64,000 nt of DNA from assembly GCA_947179485.1 (NCBI GenBank), contig OX359247.1, positions 46,349,131 through 46,413,130 of the forward strand. Reading direction: 5' to 3'. Both the position numbers and the translations under genes were made by a program. Positions 11,435 to 21,516 of this stretch are shown one piece after another. Positions within the stretch are counted from its first letter, which is position 1, and each line of letters starts with the position of its first letter. This DNA is from Allacma fusca. Its lineage: Eukaryota; Arthropoda; Collembola; Symphypleona; Sminthuridae. The notes beneath the pieces were generated by a model. It did no database searches, was not told where the DNA came from, and saw nothing but the letters and a program-made list of their open reading frames with translations.

Positions 11435-13328
11435 CAGGGTTGCACAATTGAAAATGCCCTGGCATTTTGGGCATTTTCATTTCATGGCATTTTGGGCATC
11501 TATGGCACTTTGGGCATTTTGGGCATATTCAGCCTAGGGCAGGCATTTTTGGCATATTCACTCCAATTTTTTAAATATATGACTTTAGCTAGGGATTTTC
11601 ATTCCTGGGCATATTCGGCATTTTGGGCATATTCAGCTCAAATTTTCGGGTCGATTACCTTATCCAGACGTTATTGGTCGCTGCTACTACTTCCACTTGC
11701 TACTATATGTACTGCACACTACCCCGCTCACATTATCGTTATAACTAAAAACGATTACTCGACGGTTTTAGCACACAGGTAAATAAATATGGTCAGTAGA
11801 CAATTGTAGGAGTTGTAGTTTTTAAAACGTCTAACCATTGTTACTACTGGACAAAACTCACATTTTGGAATGCAATAAACTATGCCAACCTCAAAGCACT
11901 GGTCAGAAAATTTGAGAAATTTTATTTACGCTGGTGGCGGAGCAACGTCTACAGAGGATGAGAGTTATACAAATCAAAGTTCTGATGGGTAGGATTTGTT
12001 GATGGCGTATTTACCACTCGAGTCTTCTGATTAACTTTATACAAAATTCAACAAAATTGCATTCGTCAATAATTCAATATAAAGTGTCTATATGATACAC
12101 AGCGAGTATCTTTTGAAATATAATACTTTACACCAAATTTCTATGTACGCCTTTAATATGATTTCATTTTAATAGTGAATAGTGGCATTTTTGGCTCGAT
12201 TCTATTACTGAGTTTTACCTGCCAGGAATGCAGAATATTCCCGGCTGAAAATGCCCAAATTCAGGGCATTTTCCCAATGTGCCAATATGCCCAAAAATAT
12301 AGCACGTTGGCGGGCATTTTGGGCATATTCAGCTGGCAGGCATATATGCAAGGGCATTTTCAATCGACATTCCCTTACTTTAGCTACCTGCTAATTTTGC
12401 AAAATAAGTCACAAAACAGTATGTTGAAAATAATTTTAATATTCAACTGGATTACATGATAAAATTATAGAAACAAACTGTTTCCAAAAAGGTTGAAACC
12501 TGGAGCCAGTTGATATAGACATATTTATGGAAAAATAATAATAATTCTATTTTCCTTAATTTGTGAAAAAATTCGCTTGTACACCGTGTCTGTAATTATT
12601 TAGATTTCAAGAACAAACATATTCGGGCATAGGTACAACACAAAAAGATAAAATAGTTGTTAAAAGATTAACAATATCATTGTTTGTGATCTTCAAAACT
12701 CGTCGTTATCTAAATGTATTTATTGTTACATTTTGAACTCCTAGAATTATTACACTGGTTTACTTCGGCTGGTTAAATGCAGTCTAACAAAGTCGACACA
12801 AAATTTGCTACGCAAGCTCCAAGTTTTGACATATATTATAACGTCGCATTGTATGTATCTTTAAAGTGTAAAATTTTCTATACTTTACAAGCCCTTATCA
12901 AAATACGGAATTTATGCTGGCACTGTGCAAATTGTTCCAAAAATTGTGCAAAATCCAAAAGTTTTTTTAATGTACAGCGCTGAAGGTTTCCAACTCCATT
13001 GCTCCGGGACTTATTGAAATAGCCATTAGGGAATTAGACGAATTAAATTATTTGTTTTAAAATCAAGTATAACATTTTCTAAAACTGGATGGGTTTGATT
13101 ATACTATGAAAAACTCCCTTATATTCGCTAAAGGAGCAATACTGGTCATAGTGTATAAGTTTCTGTAAAAATGCCTAATATGCCCAAAATGCCTGCCGAT
13201 AATGTCCAAAATCCCGGGCATTTTCAGAGTAAGGCATTTTCAGGGCATTTTCGGCGTTTTGGGCATTTTCAGGGCATTTTCAGGAGGGCAGGCATAAAAC
13301 CGAGGGCATTTTCATTTGTGCAACCCTG
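11435..13328. mobile_element. hAT element with GGGCATTTT repeats, 8-bp TSD AACACGCT
   Basis: The ends are CAGGGTTGCACAATTGAAAA and the complement of a near-identical sequence. The exact duplication AACACGCT lies at 11427-11434 and 13329-13336. The corresponding site in the paralogous unit (about 36768) is empty. Both subterminal regions are packed with GGGCATTTTGGGCAT words in mirrored orientation. The central part shows no intact transposase, so it is probably non-autonomous. ORFs at 11492-11782 and 12175-12459 are translations of the repeats. Confidence 0.85.
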
Positions 13329-13336
13329 AACACGCT

Positions 13337-13947
13337 GACGTTCGCGTTAATATTAAATTATCAATTTGGAGTGAGAAATAGCACGTGTTTTAAACATTTA
13401 CTTAAAATCATTTGCTTGCATCATCTAAAAATCCTACCCCAGAGTACATGCCATGTATGTATTAACAACATGGAACTAACGATCCTCCCACGCAACTTCG
13501 TTGTCGACAAAATACGTATTTGTAATACGCATTCTTATTGTTCTTATTATTCTAAGTTTCCAGAGTTTAGGACATTTTGGAACATTATTATTTATTACAT
13601 TACATTTTACTGTAATGGTGTTTTATGTTTACTCACAAAAGGCATACGTACACACGTTTGTCCAATGCAAATTTAGCAGCGGAAAGTAAGTACCTGTGTG
13701 GAAAACGATGCATCAAATCATTTTGATCTAGTTGGAAAAGGTATGACCACGTATTAAATTATGTAAGATAATAAATTATATCTTACCTAGCATACAGTAT
13801 GTACATACGTAGAAGGAAAGTAGGAACAGTAGTAATATCTCTTTTTTTCAAAACCGCTATCTTACACAGAGCGAGTTATCTTATTATCTGCATAAATAAA
13901 TCTACTCAATTTTCCTCACATAATGTTCTTCACAGAGCTGGAGCAAG
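13337..13947. repeat. spacer block delta upstream of A-type gene
   Basis: No gene seen. It is near-identical to 36776-37398 with small indels, and its frames (13371-13676, 13501-13689) are shared non-coding sequence. Confidence 0.65.
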
Positions 13948-13953
13948 TATAAA
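13948..13953 (+). promoter_or_regulatory. TATA box of A-type copy 1
   Basis: TATAAA in GGAGCAAGTATAAATACTCC, 137 bp before the ATG, the same as at 37399. Confidence 0.7.
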
Positions 13954-14379
13954 TACTCCAAACATACCACGGTAATTGCACAACTATTTCAGCTCAGGAA
14001 TAAAGAAGATCTATACGAATTGTTTCGAAACAGTTAAAAATATCATAAAGAAATTCCAAAACATTTTGAAACAACATTTCGAAAATGCTGGCTTCAAGAT
14101 TTACTGCTTTTTTGGCGCTTGTTGCCCTTGTCACGGTTGGAAACTGCGAGAGCCAGCCTTCCGCTGACCGATTATTGAAAACGAGACAAGTTCATCATGC
14201 TGAAGGCTCGGAAATTTTTTCAAGTCCTGGAGGTCATTCGGCTAATGCTGGAAAGGTTGACCAGAAGTCTCTCCTTGAAATTCAAGAAGACTTAGCTCGT
14301 CTTACGACCGCTGGATCCAATCTGAAAAACTTAATTGGGCAAATGAGTGGGATTTTGAATAACAATGGCAAAACCACAG

Positions 14380-16049
14380 GGTTATTCTTTCCTATCTGGT
14401 ATATAGGATTTTAACATGGGATTTTTTCTGGTGTATTATATGGAATTTCCACTGGGACGCACCAGGAAAATATCTGGTACAAGTTGTGGAATTTGTATTA
14501 GGTGTATACCATGGTATCAACCGATTATACCAGTCATTTACTGAACCACAAAATGTCAATGTTAAAGGGCACGTCAGAAAGATTGGTCCTTTGGTTTGGG
14601 GCGGGGTTTTGGGCGAAAGGAAGAAGTACCAGGAATATACTTGGTATTAATTTTTCTGGAATTGGTACTGGCTGTGATCATTCCCGTGAGGGAAACCAGG
14701 TATATTTTCACTACACCGAGAATATACTTGGTATTAATTTTTTTGAAACTGGTGTTGACTATGACGATTCCCGTAAAAGAAACCAGGTATATTTTCACTC
14801 GACCGCGAGCATACTTGGTATCAATTAAAGGTAAACTGGTATTAACAATAAGAAATGAAGTAAGTACCACCAAGTATATTCTGACTCCACCGAGAACATA
14901 ACTGGTAGTATTTTTTGCGAAACTGGTGCGCACAATAAGGAATCAGGCAGGTTTAAAGTAAGTATATTTTGTGTTTTTGTGAAACAAACATGGCATTAAT
15001 TGGACAAAATACTTTCCGGGTGAATCAGAATTTGGGGAATTGGAAACCTAACCCGTCGTTTCGGACGTTCAGGTTAGGTTAGTTCGAGTGGAAAGGCGCG
15101 CTATTGTCACCACGATGGCCCCTTCGGGGCCATCGCAGTGCCAGCGCTCCTTTCCAATCGAACTAACCTAACCCTCACTGTCCGAAACGACCACCAACAC
15201 GAAACAGACCCTAGGAGGGCGATATCTTAATGTAATGGAATTTAATCTGCGGAAGAAATAGGTTATATAGGAAGAATTTATGGAAGAAGCAGAGGGTACA
15301 CGTGGTAGCTCTTTGCAAGAATTAACAAGTTGTGGGTTCACACGACAAATTATCTATTAACTTGGCACTACGTGCCAAGTACGCCGAATTACTTTTTTGG
15401 GGAAGGTTACCCCAGAATGTGTTTTGGGCTTCGGGACAGCCAATGCAGAATAAGTTTTCGGCTATGTCATCTACAGTCATGTTGATTCCCTTGGTTAGTA
15501 TTTGTGTAAATTTAATTGTTACATGTTGAAACGACCCTGCCATTTTGCTTGGGTACTTCTCCATTGATCTTATTGGTTGAAATGTACTTTGCGGTTATTT
15601 TTGGCCTACATAGCTACCCTCGGAAGCCATGTTTTCATGTCAATCCTCACTGTTACTAGCAGTTTTATACTTGGAAGTTACGTGATTCCTCATTGTCAGC
15701 ACCAGTTTTTCTTCAAGTAGTACCAACTATATTCTCGGTGGAGTGAAAATATACCTGGTTTTCCTTACGGGAATGATTACAGTCAGCACCAGTTTCAAAA
15801 AAATTAATACCAAGTATATTCTCGGTGGAGTGAAAATATACCTGGTTTCTTTTACGGGAATCCTCATAGTCAACACCAGTTTCAAAAAAATTAACACCAA
15901 CTATATTCCTGGTTCAGCAAGTGTCTGGTATAATTGTAATGTACCAGGTATTTTTCCTGGTAGTATAAACGGGTCTTGATGTAGTGTGAACCAGCATATT
16001 CATACCAGGTATGTAGTTGGTGCCGTCTACCAGATAGGAAAGTATATCC
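14380..16049. mobile_element. long-inverted-repeat DNA transposon in A-type exon 1, 8-bp TSD AACCACAG
   Basis: The duplication AACCACAG lies at 14372-14379 and 16050-16057. Termini are GGTTATTCTTTCC and, read inward from the other end, GGATATACTTTCC, both continuing TATCTGGTA. Both halves are built of mirrored ~70-bp repeats containing ACCAAGTATATTCTCGG and AAATATACCTGGTTT. No transposase is visible. The intact paralogue at 37534 shows the empty site. The superfamily is unresolved: GG ends with an 8-bp duplication could fit Merlin, and hAT is less likely. Confidence 0.8.
15040..15209. mobile_element. ~170-bp foldback element nested in the transposon
   Basis: The arms GGTTAGGTTAGTT and AACTAACCTAACC enclose a strong hairpin, GATGGCCCC-TTC-GGGGCCATC. 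The outer flanks CGTTTCGGACGTTCAGG and CACTGTCCGAAACGACC complete the element. The same unit lies in the opposite orientation at 32245-32411 inside an unrelated transposon. Confidence 0.65.
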
Positions 16050-16659
16050 AACCACAGGAAGCGCTCAATATAACGTAGCGGGTGGTTACTATCCTCTGGA
16101 CAACTTCGTCAAATTCTACAAGACAACTTATGTGAGTTTTGTGCTGATTTTGAATTTTTAACGGATGGAATTATTATAACGACACTGGATATTTTGACTG
16201 TTTATAGAGTACTAAAACATTTAAGGGTTTCCCAATATTTGTCTATTTTTAGGGTTACAATGGATATCCACAAATGGCTGGAATTCCCTGTGCTGGAATT
16301 CCCACGGTCACCACTGCCCCCACGATCCCGGTAGTCATTAAAAGAATCACCGCGGATACGACTTATTTGATGGATCTTTACAACCGAGGACCCGTTGCCA
16401 CCTCCACTAGTTTCACCTCTCATGTTGCTAATACAGGAGTGAATACCGGACTGGTTCTGACTCACCATTGAACATATAGATCCTTTTGACTGATTTCTCT
16501 TAAAGTTGTTTTAGGCAATCTCAGGAGTACATAGTGTATAACATTTATATTTGTCCTTTCATGTAGACTTAATTCTCACTATCATTTTTAGGATTTTCCT
16601 GTGGTAATATAATGTTCAAAATCATGATTTACAAAAATACTCAGCTTAATTATTATCCG

Positions 16660-16665
16660 AATAAA
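16660..16665 (+). terminator. poly(A) signal of A-type copy 1
   Basis: AATAAA about 190 bp after the stop. The homologous signal in copy 2 is at 40973. Confidence 0.55.
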
Positions 16666-16789
16666 CTCCATTTAATATTGACTAATACAAATTTCAAAGA
16701 TTAAGTTAGTGGTTAGTCTTCCACGGTCGTGTATTTCAATCGGAGATCGAAACGTAAATATGGATTAGTATGTCGTTATTGTTTATAAG

Positions 16790-17224
16790 GTATGCATTTT
16801 TTATTTCTATGGAACAATGAAATTTTAATTTCAGAAGCTAATGGCTATCGAACTATTGTGAATTCTGAATATTTAGTGCTCACAATATGTATGCATAAAA
16901 ATCAAATAGGAAAACAAAAAAATAGGAAAAGTTTCCTAATTGGATGTAACGTTTACAATGAATGAAATATTACGTACAAATGCGTGACTCATATTTTTGG
17001 CCAGCTTATCATATCCAGATTGTAGTTTTGATACACACAAAAAATGAGTATTACTTTACTCATCCTAAAGATTTCTGAAATTTCGATTTTCTCTGCGTAG
17101 GTTCTGAAGTTTCATTAGTTAAAATTTGAGTATATGCTAACGGGGTGAATGTATTATATAGTTTACATAATTATTGGAGAAAGAAGGTAGCCACGACAAC
17201 TGTCTAAAATATTCGGACACATTG
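16790..17224. repeat. remnant of the glycine-rich gene upstream spacer
   Basis: Matches 1330-1720 and 41110-41300. The homology stops abruptly at the Ty3 element. A further short piece (TTAAACTGAAAATGTATTAA) is on the other side at 27320. No glycine-rich exon is left in this unit. Confidence 0.6.
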
Positions 17225-17364
17225 TCAGTGTGAAAACTGACAAAAACTGTCACTTTCACTGGACACACACACACACAAACACACACAACACTTTCCCCTG
17301 ATACTGTTCAGGACTTCCACTGCTATCCCCAGTCCTGAAATAAAAATTAAAATAAAAGGATTAG

Positions 17365-17399
17365 TGAGAAAATGTAAACTAATTGTTTACATTTTCTCA
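17365..17399. promoter_or_regulatory. perfect 15-bp stem hairpin in the LTR
   Basis: TGAGAAAATGTAAAC, a 5-base loop (TAATT), then GTTTACATTTTCTCA. It lies about 110 bp upstream of the TATA box and is preserved in the 3' LTR at about 26104-26138. It could be a transcription-factor site or an RNA structure; its function is unknown. Confidence 0.6.
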
Positions 17400-17507
17400 G
17401 CCTTTACCTTACCCTAATTCCTAACCTACTTGAAGGCTAAAAATAAAATAAATGTAAATATACTCACCTTATGTTCCTCCTGTGGAAATCCTGGACCCTT
17501 TAAAAAG

Positions 17508-17514
17508 TATAAAA
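17508..17514 (+). promoter_or_regulatory. LTR TATA box
   Basis: TATAAAAGGGG within the LTR. Transcription would start some 30 bp later, near 17540. The 3' LTR carries the same box. Confidence 0.6.
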
Positions 17515-18838
17515 GGGGAAGGGATTTCCACAGTAAGGACATTCAGTAATTCACTGCCTTAGCGGTTGGTTCCGAGGTCATTACCTCTGGCTCCTGGTTC
17601 CGGAGAATTCTCCTGGATTTCCGACCGAAAGGACGGTTTCTATTAGGTAATTTCTTACCTTCTCCCGCTCCTATACCACCAGACCTTTACCCATACCTGA
17701 GCCACCAATCCCTGCCTACCCAGACCATCCAGCGCCAAGTTTAAAATACTTGGCAGCTTGGTTATTGGCATTTTTTTGTTGCAGTTGTGATTTGTTTTAA
17801 GTCTTAAAATTAAAATTTAAAATTTTGAAAGTATTTTGAAATTTTGTTTGTTTTTGGGGATAAATTGTATTAGGCCCTTCCCGTGCTGAATAAGGTGATT
17901 TTTGGATCCTTCAAGTAAGTTTTTGGTTATTTTTGGGAATTTTATTTTTTTAAGTAAAAAGCCGGGTCTGGCAGGTGTGGGCATCTACCCTACCCTATTT
18001 TATTTTTGCCTACCCTCCTTAAAAATATTTGAACGTGCATCTGCCCTGGGAATTTTTATAAAAAAGTAGTTTTTCCGAGCATTAGCTCCGGATAAAATTC
18101 TACAGTTAAATAAATTGTTTTCCGGGCAATGCACATATTCCGCGCGGAGCGCTGGATTAATTCCTAAATTCCCCAACCTGTTACTCTGCCAGTTTGAATT
18201 TTGCTCTACCTACTCCTGGTAAATTTTAGTACCCCTTTTGTGTAATTTTAACCCTTGCTCTACCACTCCAATAAATTAAATAATTAAATTCCAAAGTTCA
18301 TTTTCATTTTGCTCTACCACTCCAATTAATTTAATTAATTAATTTCAAGTTTATTTTGATCAATTAAATTAAATTGAATTATTCTTTTAGATAACCCTTT
18401 TGATTAAACTTATGCACCCTCACATATAAGGCGCCGATCTTTTCCGGCAATTTAATTTCATTAGGGTTATCTGGTATTTGAATTAATTATTAATATTAAT
18501 ATCTTTTCAATTTATTTAAGAGTGTGTCAGTTGCCAAACAATTCCAAACCCTCTCACAACAAGCACCTAATGTTTCTTGATTTTGATACCGTTATCCGAA
18601 AATACCCCCACTGTTGTAATTTCCGCCCCACTTCCCGATCAATAATCTCAGGTCGATTAAATAATCATTCGACATACATTTTTCATTACGAGTCATCAAT
18701 TGATACCGTAATTTTCCATACTTATTTTCTGTACCAAACTCGCCCCATATTCACTACCTACGTTACCCGTAATTGTTTAGAGCTTCATTTTCCCTGTATA
18801 TAATACTTAAGGAATTAAATTATTTTTGGTCCTTCGAG

Positions 18839-19750
18839 ATGGATCAGGATCAGATCAATCAGATCGCCGCTGCCATAGCGCAGTATTTTACGGCAAATCC
18901 CGTTCCTAATAACCCTGCCCCCGTTAATGATCCTTCTCGCATGTATCACATGCTTCAAACATTTCGGAAGTATGATGGTAGTAGTAATGTCAGGGATTGG
19001 CTAGTGCAATTCAATGCTGAATGCACAAATTACGGTCTCGATGACCAATGGAAGGTCAACAATTTAGACCGTTTTTTATCCGGTACCCCAGCGGTTTGGT
19101 GGAAATCCCACAAAACGCAGTACATAAATCTTGCTGCACGCGCTGCAACACAAGACATCCCTAATTACGGGAACTACGCATGGCAATTGCTCATCACCGC
19201 CATTTCTAATTTTTTCTCTGCTGACAATATTAAAGAGCGAGCAGCCGCAGAACTCAAAAGTTTAAAGTACAACTTCGGTGATGATCCAATGGCATACGTG
19301 GCGAATGTAGTTGATTGTATGTCTAGGATTAATGCGCACATGACTGAATATGACAAAGTCACCAATTTGTTACGTGGGCTCCCTGAAAATTTACGGGCGC
19401 ACGTAACATCAGGATGCACAACTATAGATAGTTTCTTTTCTAATCTTACTCGTCATGTCCATGTTAATCCCCATTTAGCACGACAAAACCCTTCCATGTC
19501 ATCTTCCATGAACAACCACACTCAGTCTTCGGTTCGAGCTATGGGACCAACTAAGAAATTAGTTATTCCTAATTACTCCGCTGAACACAAGGCCGCGTGT
19601 GTGTCCTCTAACGGTAAACCCTTATGCTACGAATGCAAACGGGAAAATCACAGAGTCCACCGATGTTGGAAATTAATGAAGGCTCAAGGGATTTCTTTAC
19701 CGGAAAGACCTGCCCCTAAAATCTCTATTACCCCTCCGGAAAACTGTTAA
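18839..19750 (+). CDS. gag: Ty3 element gag (303 aa)
   Basis: ATG 18839 is the first methionine in a frame that otherwise opens only with a TTG. The N-terminal two thirds has capsid-like helices. WLVQFNAECTNYGLDDQWK and the later SCTTIDSFFSNLTRHV-type segment fit the retrotransposon Gag family. Residues about 262-275 are a canonical zinc knuckle, CX2CX4HX4C (CYECKRENHRVHRC), for RNA packaging. Gag ends at TAA 19748-19750. The pol frame is -1 relative to gag and opens at 19720, so they overlap by about 30 bp, consistent with frameshifting or reinitiation. The gene is intact. Confidence 0.88.
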   Translation: MDQDQINQIAAAIAQYFTANPVPNNPAPVNDPSRMYHMLQTFRKYDGSSNVRDWLVQFNAECTNYGLDDQWKVNNLDRFLSGTPAVWWKSHKTQYINLAARAATQDIPNYGNYAWQLLITAISNFFSADNIKERAAAELKSLKYNFGDDPMAYVANVVDCMSRINAHMTEYDKVTNLLRGLPENLRAHVTSGCTTIDSFFSNLTRHVHVNPHLARQNPSMSSSMNNHTQSSVRAMGPTKKLVIPNYSAEHKAACVSSNGKPLCYECKRENHRVHRCWKLMKAQGISLPERPAPKISITPPENC

Positions 19751-21516
19751 GGTGTCCCTTGCGGGAGGTGACACCTAGACAGAAATCTCCTAAGTTTTCT
19801 AAACCTACTATTGCTATAGATAATCAATCTATAATTTCAGATATTTCTACTTCGAATAGATTTTCTATATTATCAATACATAATATTTCTTCTAATTCAG
19901 ATACTCCTGCTAGCTTTAAGACTCAACCTCTATCAACTCTTAAATCAGAGTTATTACCTAATTATTGTATTGGTCCCCTTAGAGCCCTAAATAATAAAAC
20001 AGATTTATTATGGGATATTTCTATTTTAGGTAAGAACCCCTACAAACTTACTGCGCTTGTTGATACAGGCGCATCTATCTCCTGTATTCACCCTTCTTTA
20101 TTAGAGAAGATTCCTTCCTCTTATACTCTACATGATTGTTCGAAACCTATCTACGTTACCCTCTCCGTAGATAAACCTCATTCAAGTATAGTTATTTATC
20201 ATTATATCAAAATACGAGTTTCCGCGCGGAGCGCTGGACATTATGAATGGATATTCTATATCCTTGATAATCTTTCTTCTGAAATGGTCATCGGTCTGGA
20301 TATTTTACGAAGTATTAAGGCTCACATTGATTGCTATAAGGGTACTGTGTATTTACCTAAGAATATTTTTCAATGTTTAAAGTCTATTTCACATGTTACT
20401 ACCCCTACTTGTAAATCACAGTCTAAATTCTTTGTTAAAGCTCCATCTAGTACAAAATCCTCTTGCACTATTAAATCGCATGTTTCCTCACATTCTATGA
20501 GTACAGACACAATGCATGTCTTTGAAACCTTAAAGGCCCAAAAACCGGGTTCAGCCCCTCTTCCTCGTTTCCCTACACGCTGTAGAACTAATCGACCCTA
20601 CCAAATTCCACCACAAGGGGCTCGACGTATAAAGGTTTTCTTTAATACACAGTATACTGGAGACACAGTGATATGGGCTAATAAATACTTATTCTATACA
20701 GATGGGTTAATTCAGACTTCCAGTATTGTTAATGCTATTCATGGTCAAGGATTTATTTATGTTTCCAATCTTACTAATGAGCCCATAACACTGAAACCTT
20801 GCAGTCACATAGCTAATTGTGAACCCCTCGAGCAAAACAATGTGAACCTTCGTAATATTAGTAGAGTAGATGTACCTCCTTTAACCGATGATCAGATTTC
20901 ACAATTTAATCTAGGTCCTTCTCTCTCCCAGCAACAGAGGGATAGTATTATACGAATAATTAGAAAACATCCCACTGCGTTTGCTTGGATAGATGAGGAC
21001 ATAGGTATAATTACAGATGACAATGGTCGTAATATCTCCTGTAAAGTCGAATTAATCGATGATAGTCCAGTGCAGTCTACCCCTTACCGAAATTCTCCAA
21101 TCAACAAACAAGTTATTCGAGACCATGTTGAAAAAGAGAAAAAGTTAGGCTGGTTAGAACCTTGCACTGGACCATACAGTTCCCCTGTATTAGTTGTTCC
21201 CCGTAAGAATGGACCCCCTAGAGTTGTATTTGACCTACGAAAGGTCAATTTAAAATGTCGATTCTTTCCTTTCCCTGCCGATAATCTACAAGAACAACTA
21301 GATTCCTTTGCTGACGCTTCATTCTTCTGTACTGCTGATGGTAAGGACGCTTTTCGTCAAATAGAGATCGAGGAAGACTCTCGCGATGTATTGGCTATCG
21401 TCACTAACGACGAATTGTTAAGGCCTACGAGAGCTCCATTTGGCTGGAAAAACTCAGGTCCTCGCTTTCAGCACGCATTTAGGCAGATCTTTCCAAAAGT
21501 TCTTATCCTTGGTTAG
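19720..21516 (+). pseudogene. pol: Ty3 pol, first part: protease and N-terminal RT
   Basis: Open in the -1 frame relative to gag from 19720. The retropepsin motif LVDTGAS lies near codon 99 counted from 19759, with a flap-region GLDILRSIKA about 80 residues later. RT begins around 21070, with SPVLVVPRKNG, RVVFDLRKVN and the first catalytic region FFCTADGKDAFRQIEI. The frame then ends at TAG 21514-21516, just upstream of the YVDD box, which is in another frame. A one-base loss around 21490-21512 explains this. I label it a broken gene; assembly error is the alternative. Confidence 0.85.
20220..20238 (+). repeat. 19-bp motif in pol shared with both LTRs
   Basis: TTCCGCGCGGAGCGCTGGA occurs here inside the protease coding region, and at 18138-18156 and 26877-26895 in the LTRs. 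It contains two small palindromes, CCGCGCGG and AGCGCT. Confidence 0.85.

Larger units (their letters stand above)
14085..16471 (+). pseudogene. A-type orphan secreted protein, copy 1, split by a transposon
   Basis: Exon 1 starts at ATG 14085 and its sequence resumes at 16058-16131. Exon 2 is 16253-16471 after a 121-bp GT-AG intron. Removing 14380-16057 would leave the same exon length as the intact copy at 37534, so the only break is the insertion. Residues 1-21 form a signal peptide ending GNC. Next come a conserved RLLKTRQ site, then DQKSLLEIQEDLARL with an amphipathic helix. Exon 2 carries GYNGYP, IPCAGIP and ITADTTYLMDLYNRG. As it stands translation ends at 14414 after 109 codons, giving a secreted N-terminal fragment. 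I do not recognise the family and found no known domain. Confidence 0.8.
17225..18519 (+). repeat. 5' LTR of the Ty3 element
   Basis: 1295 bp. Contains a CA-rich tract (about 17262-17288), a perfect hairpin (17365-17399), a TATA box (17508) and the 19-bp motif at 18138-18156. Confidence 0.9.

Noticed and set aside
11492-12459. ORFs rich in GILGIF-like residues
   Set aside because: Translations of GGGCATTTT words of the hAT element.
14380-16057. Possibility that the insert in A-type copy 1 acts as an intron
   Set aside because: The right edge ends in AG, but the only GT at the left edge would shift the frame by one base, and the polypyrimidine tract is absent.
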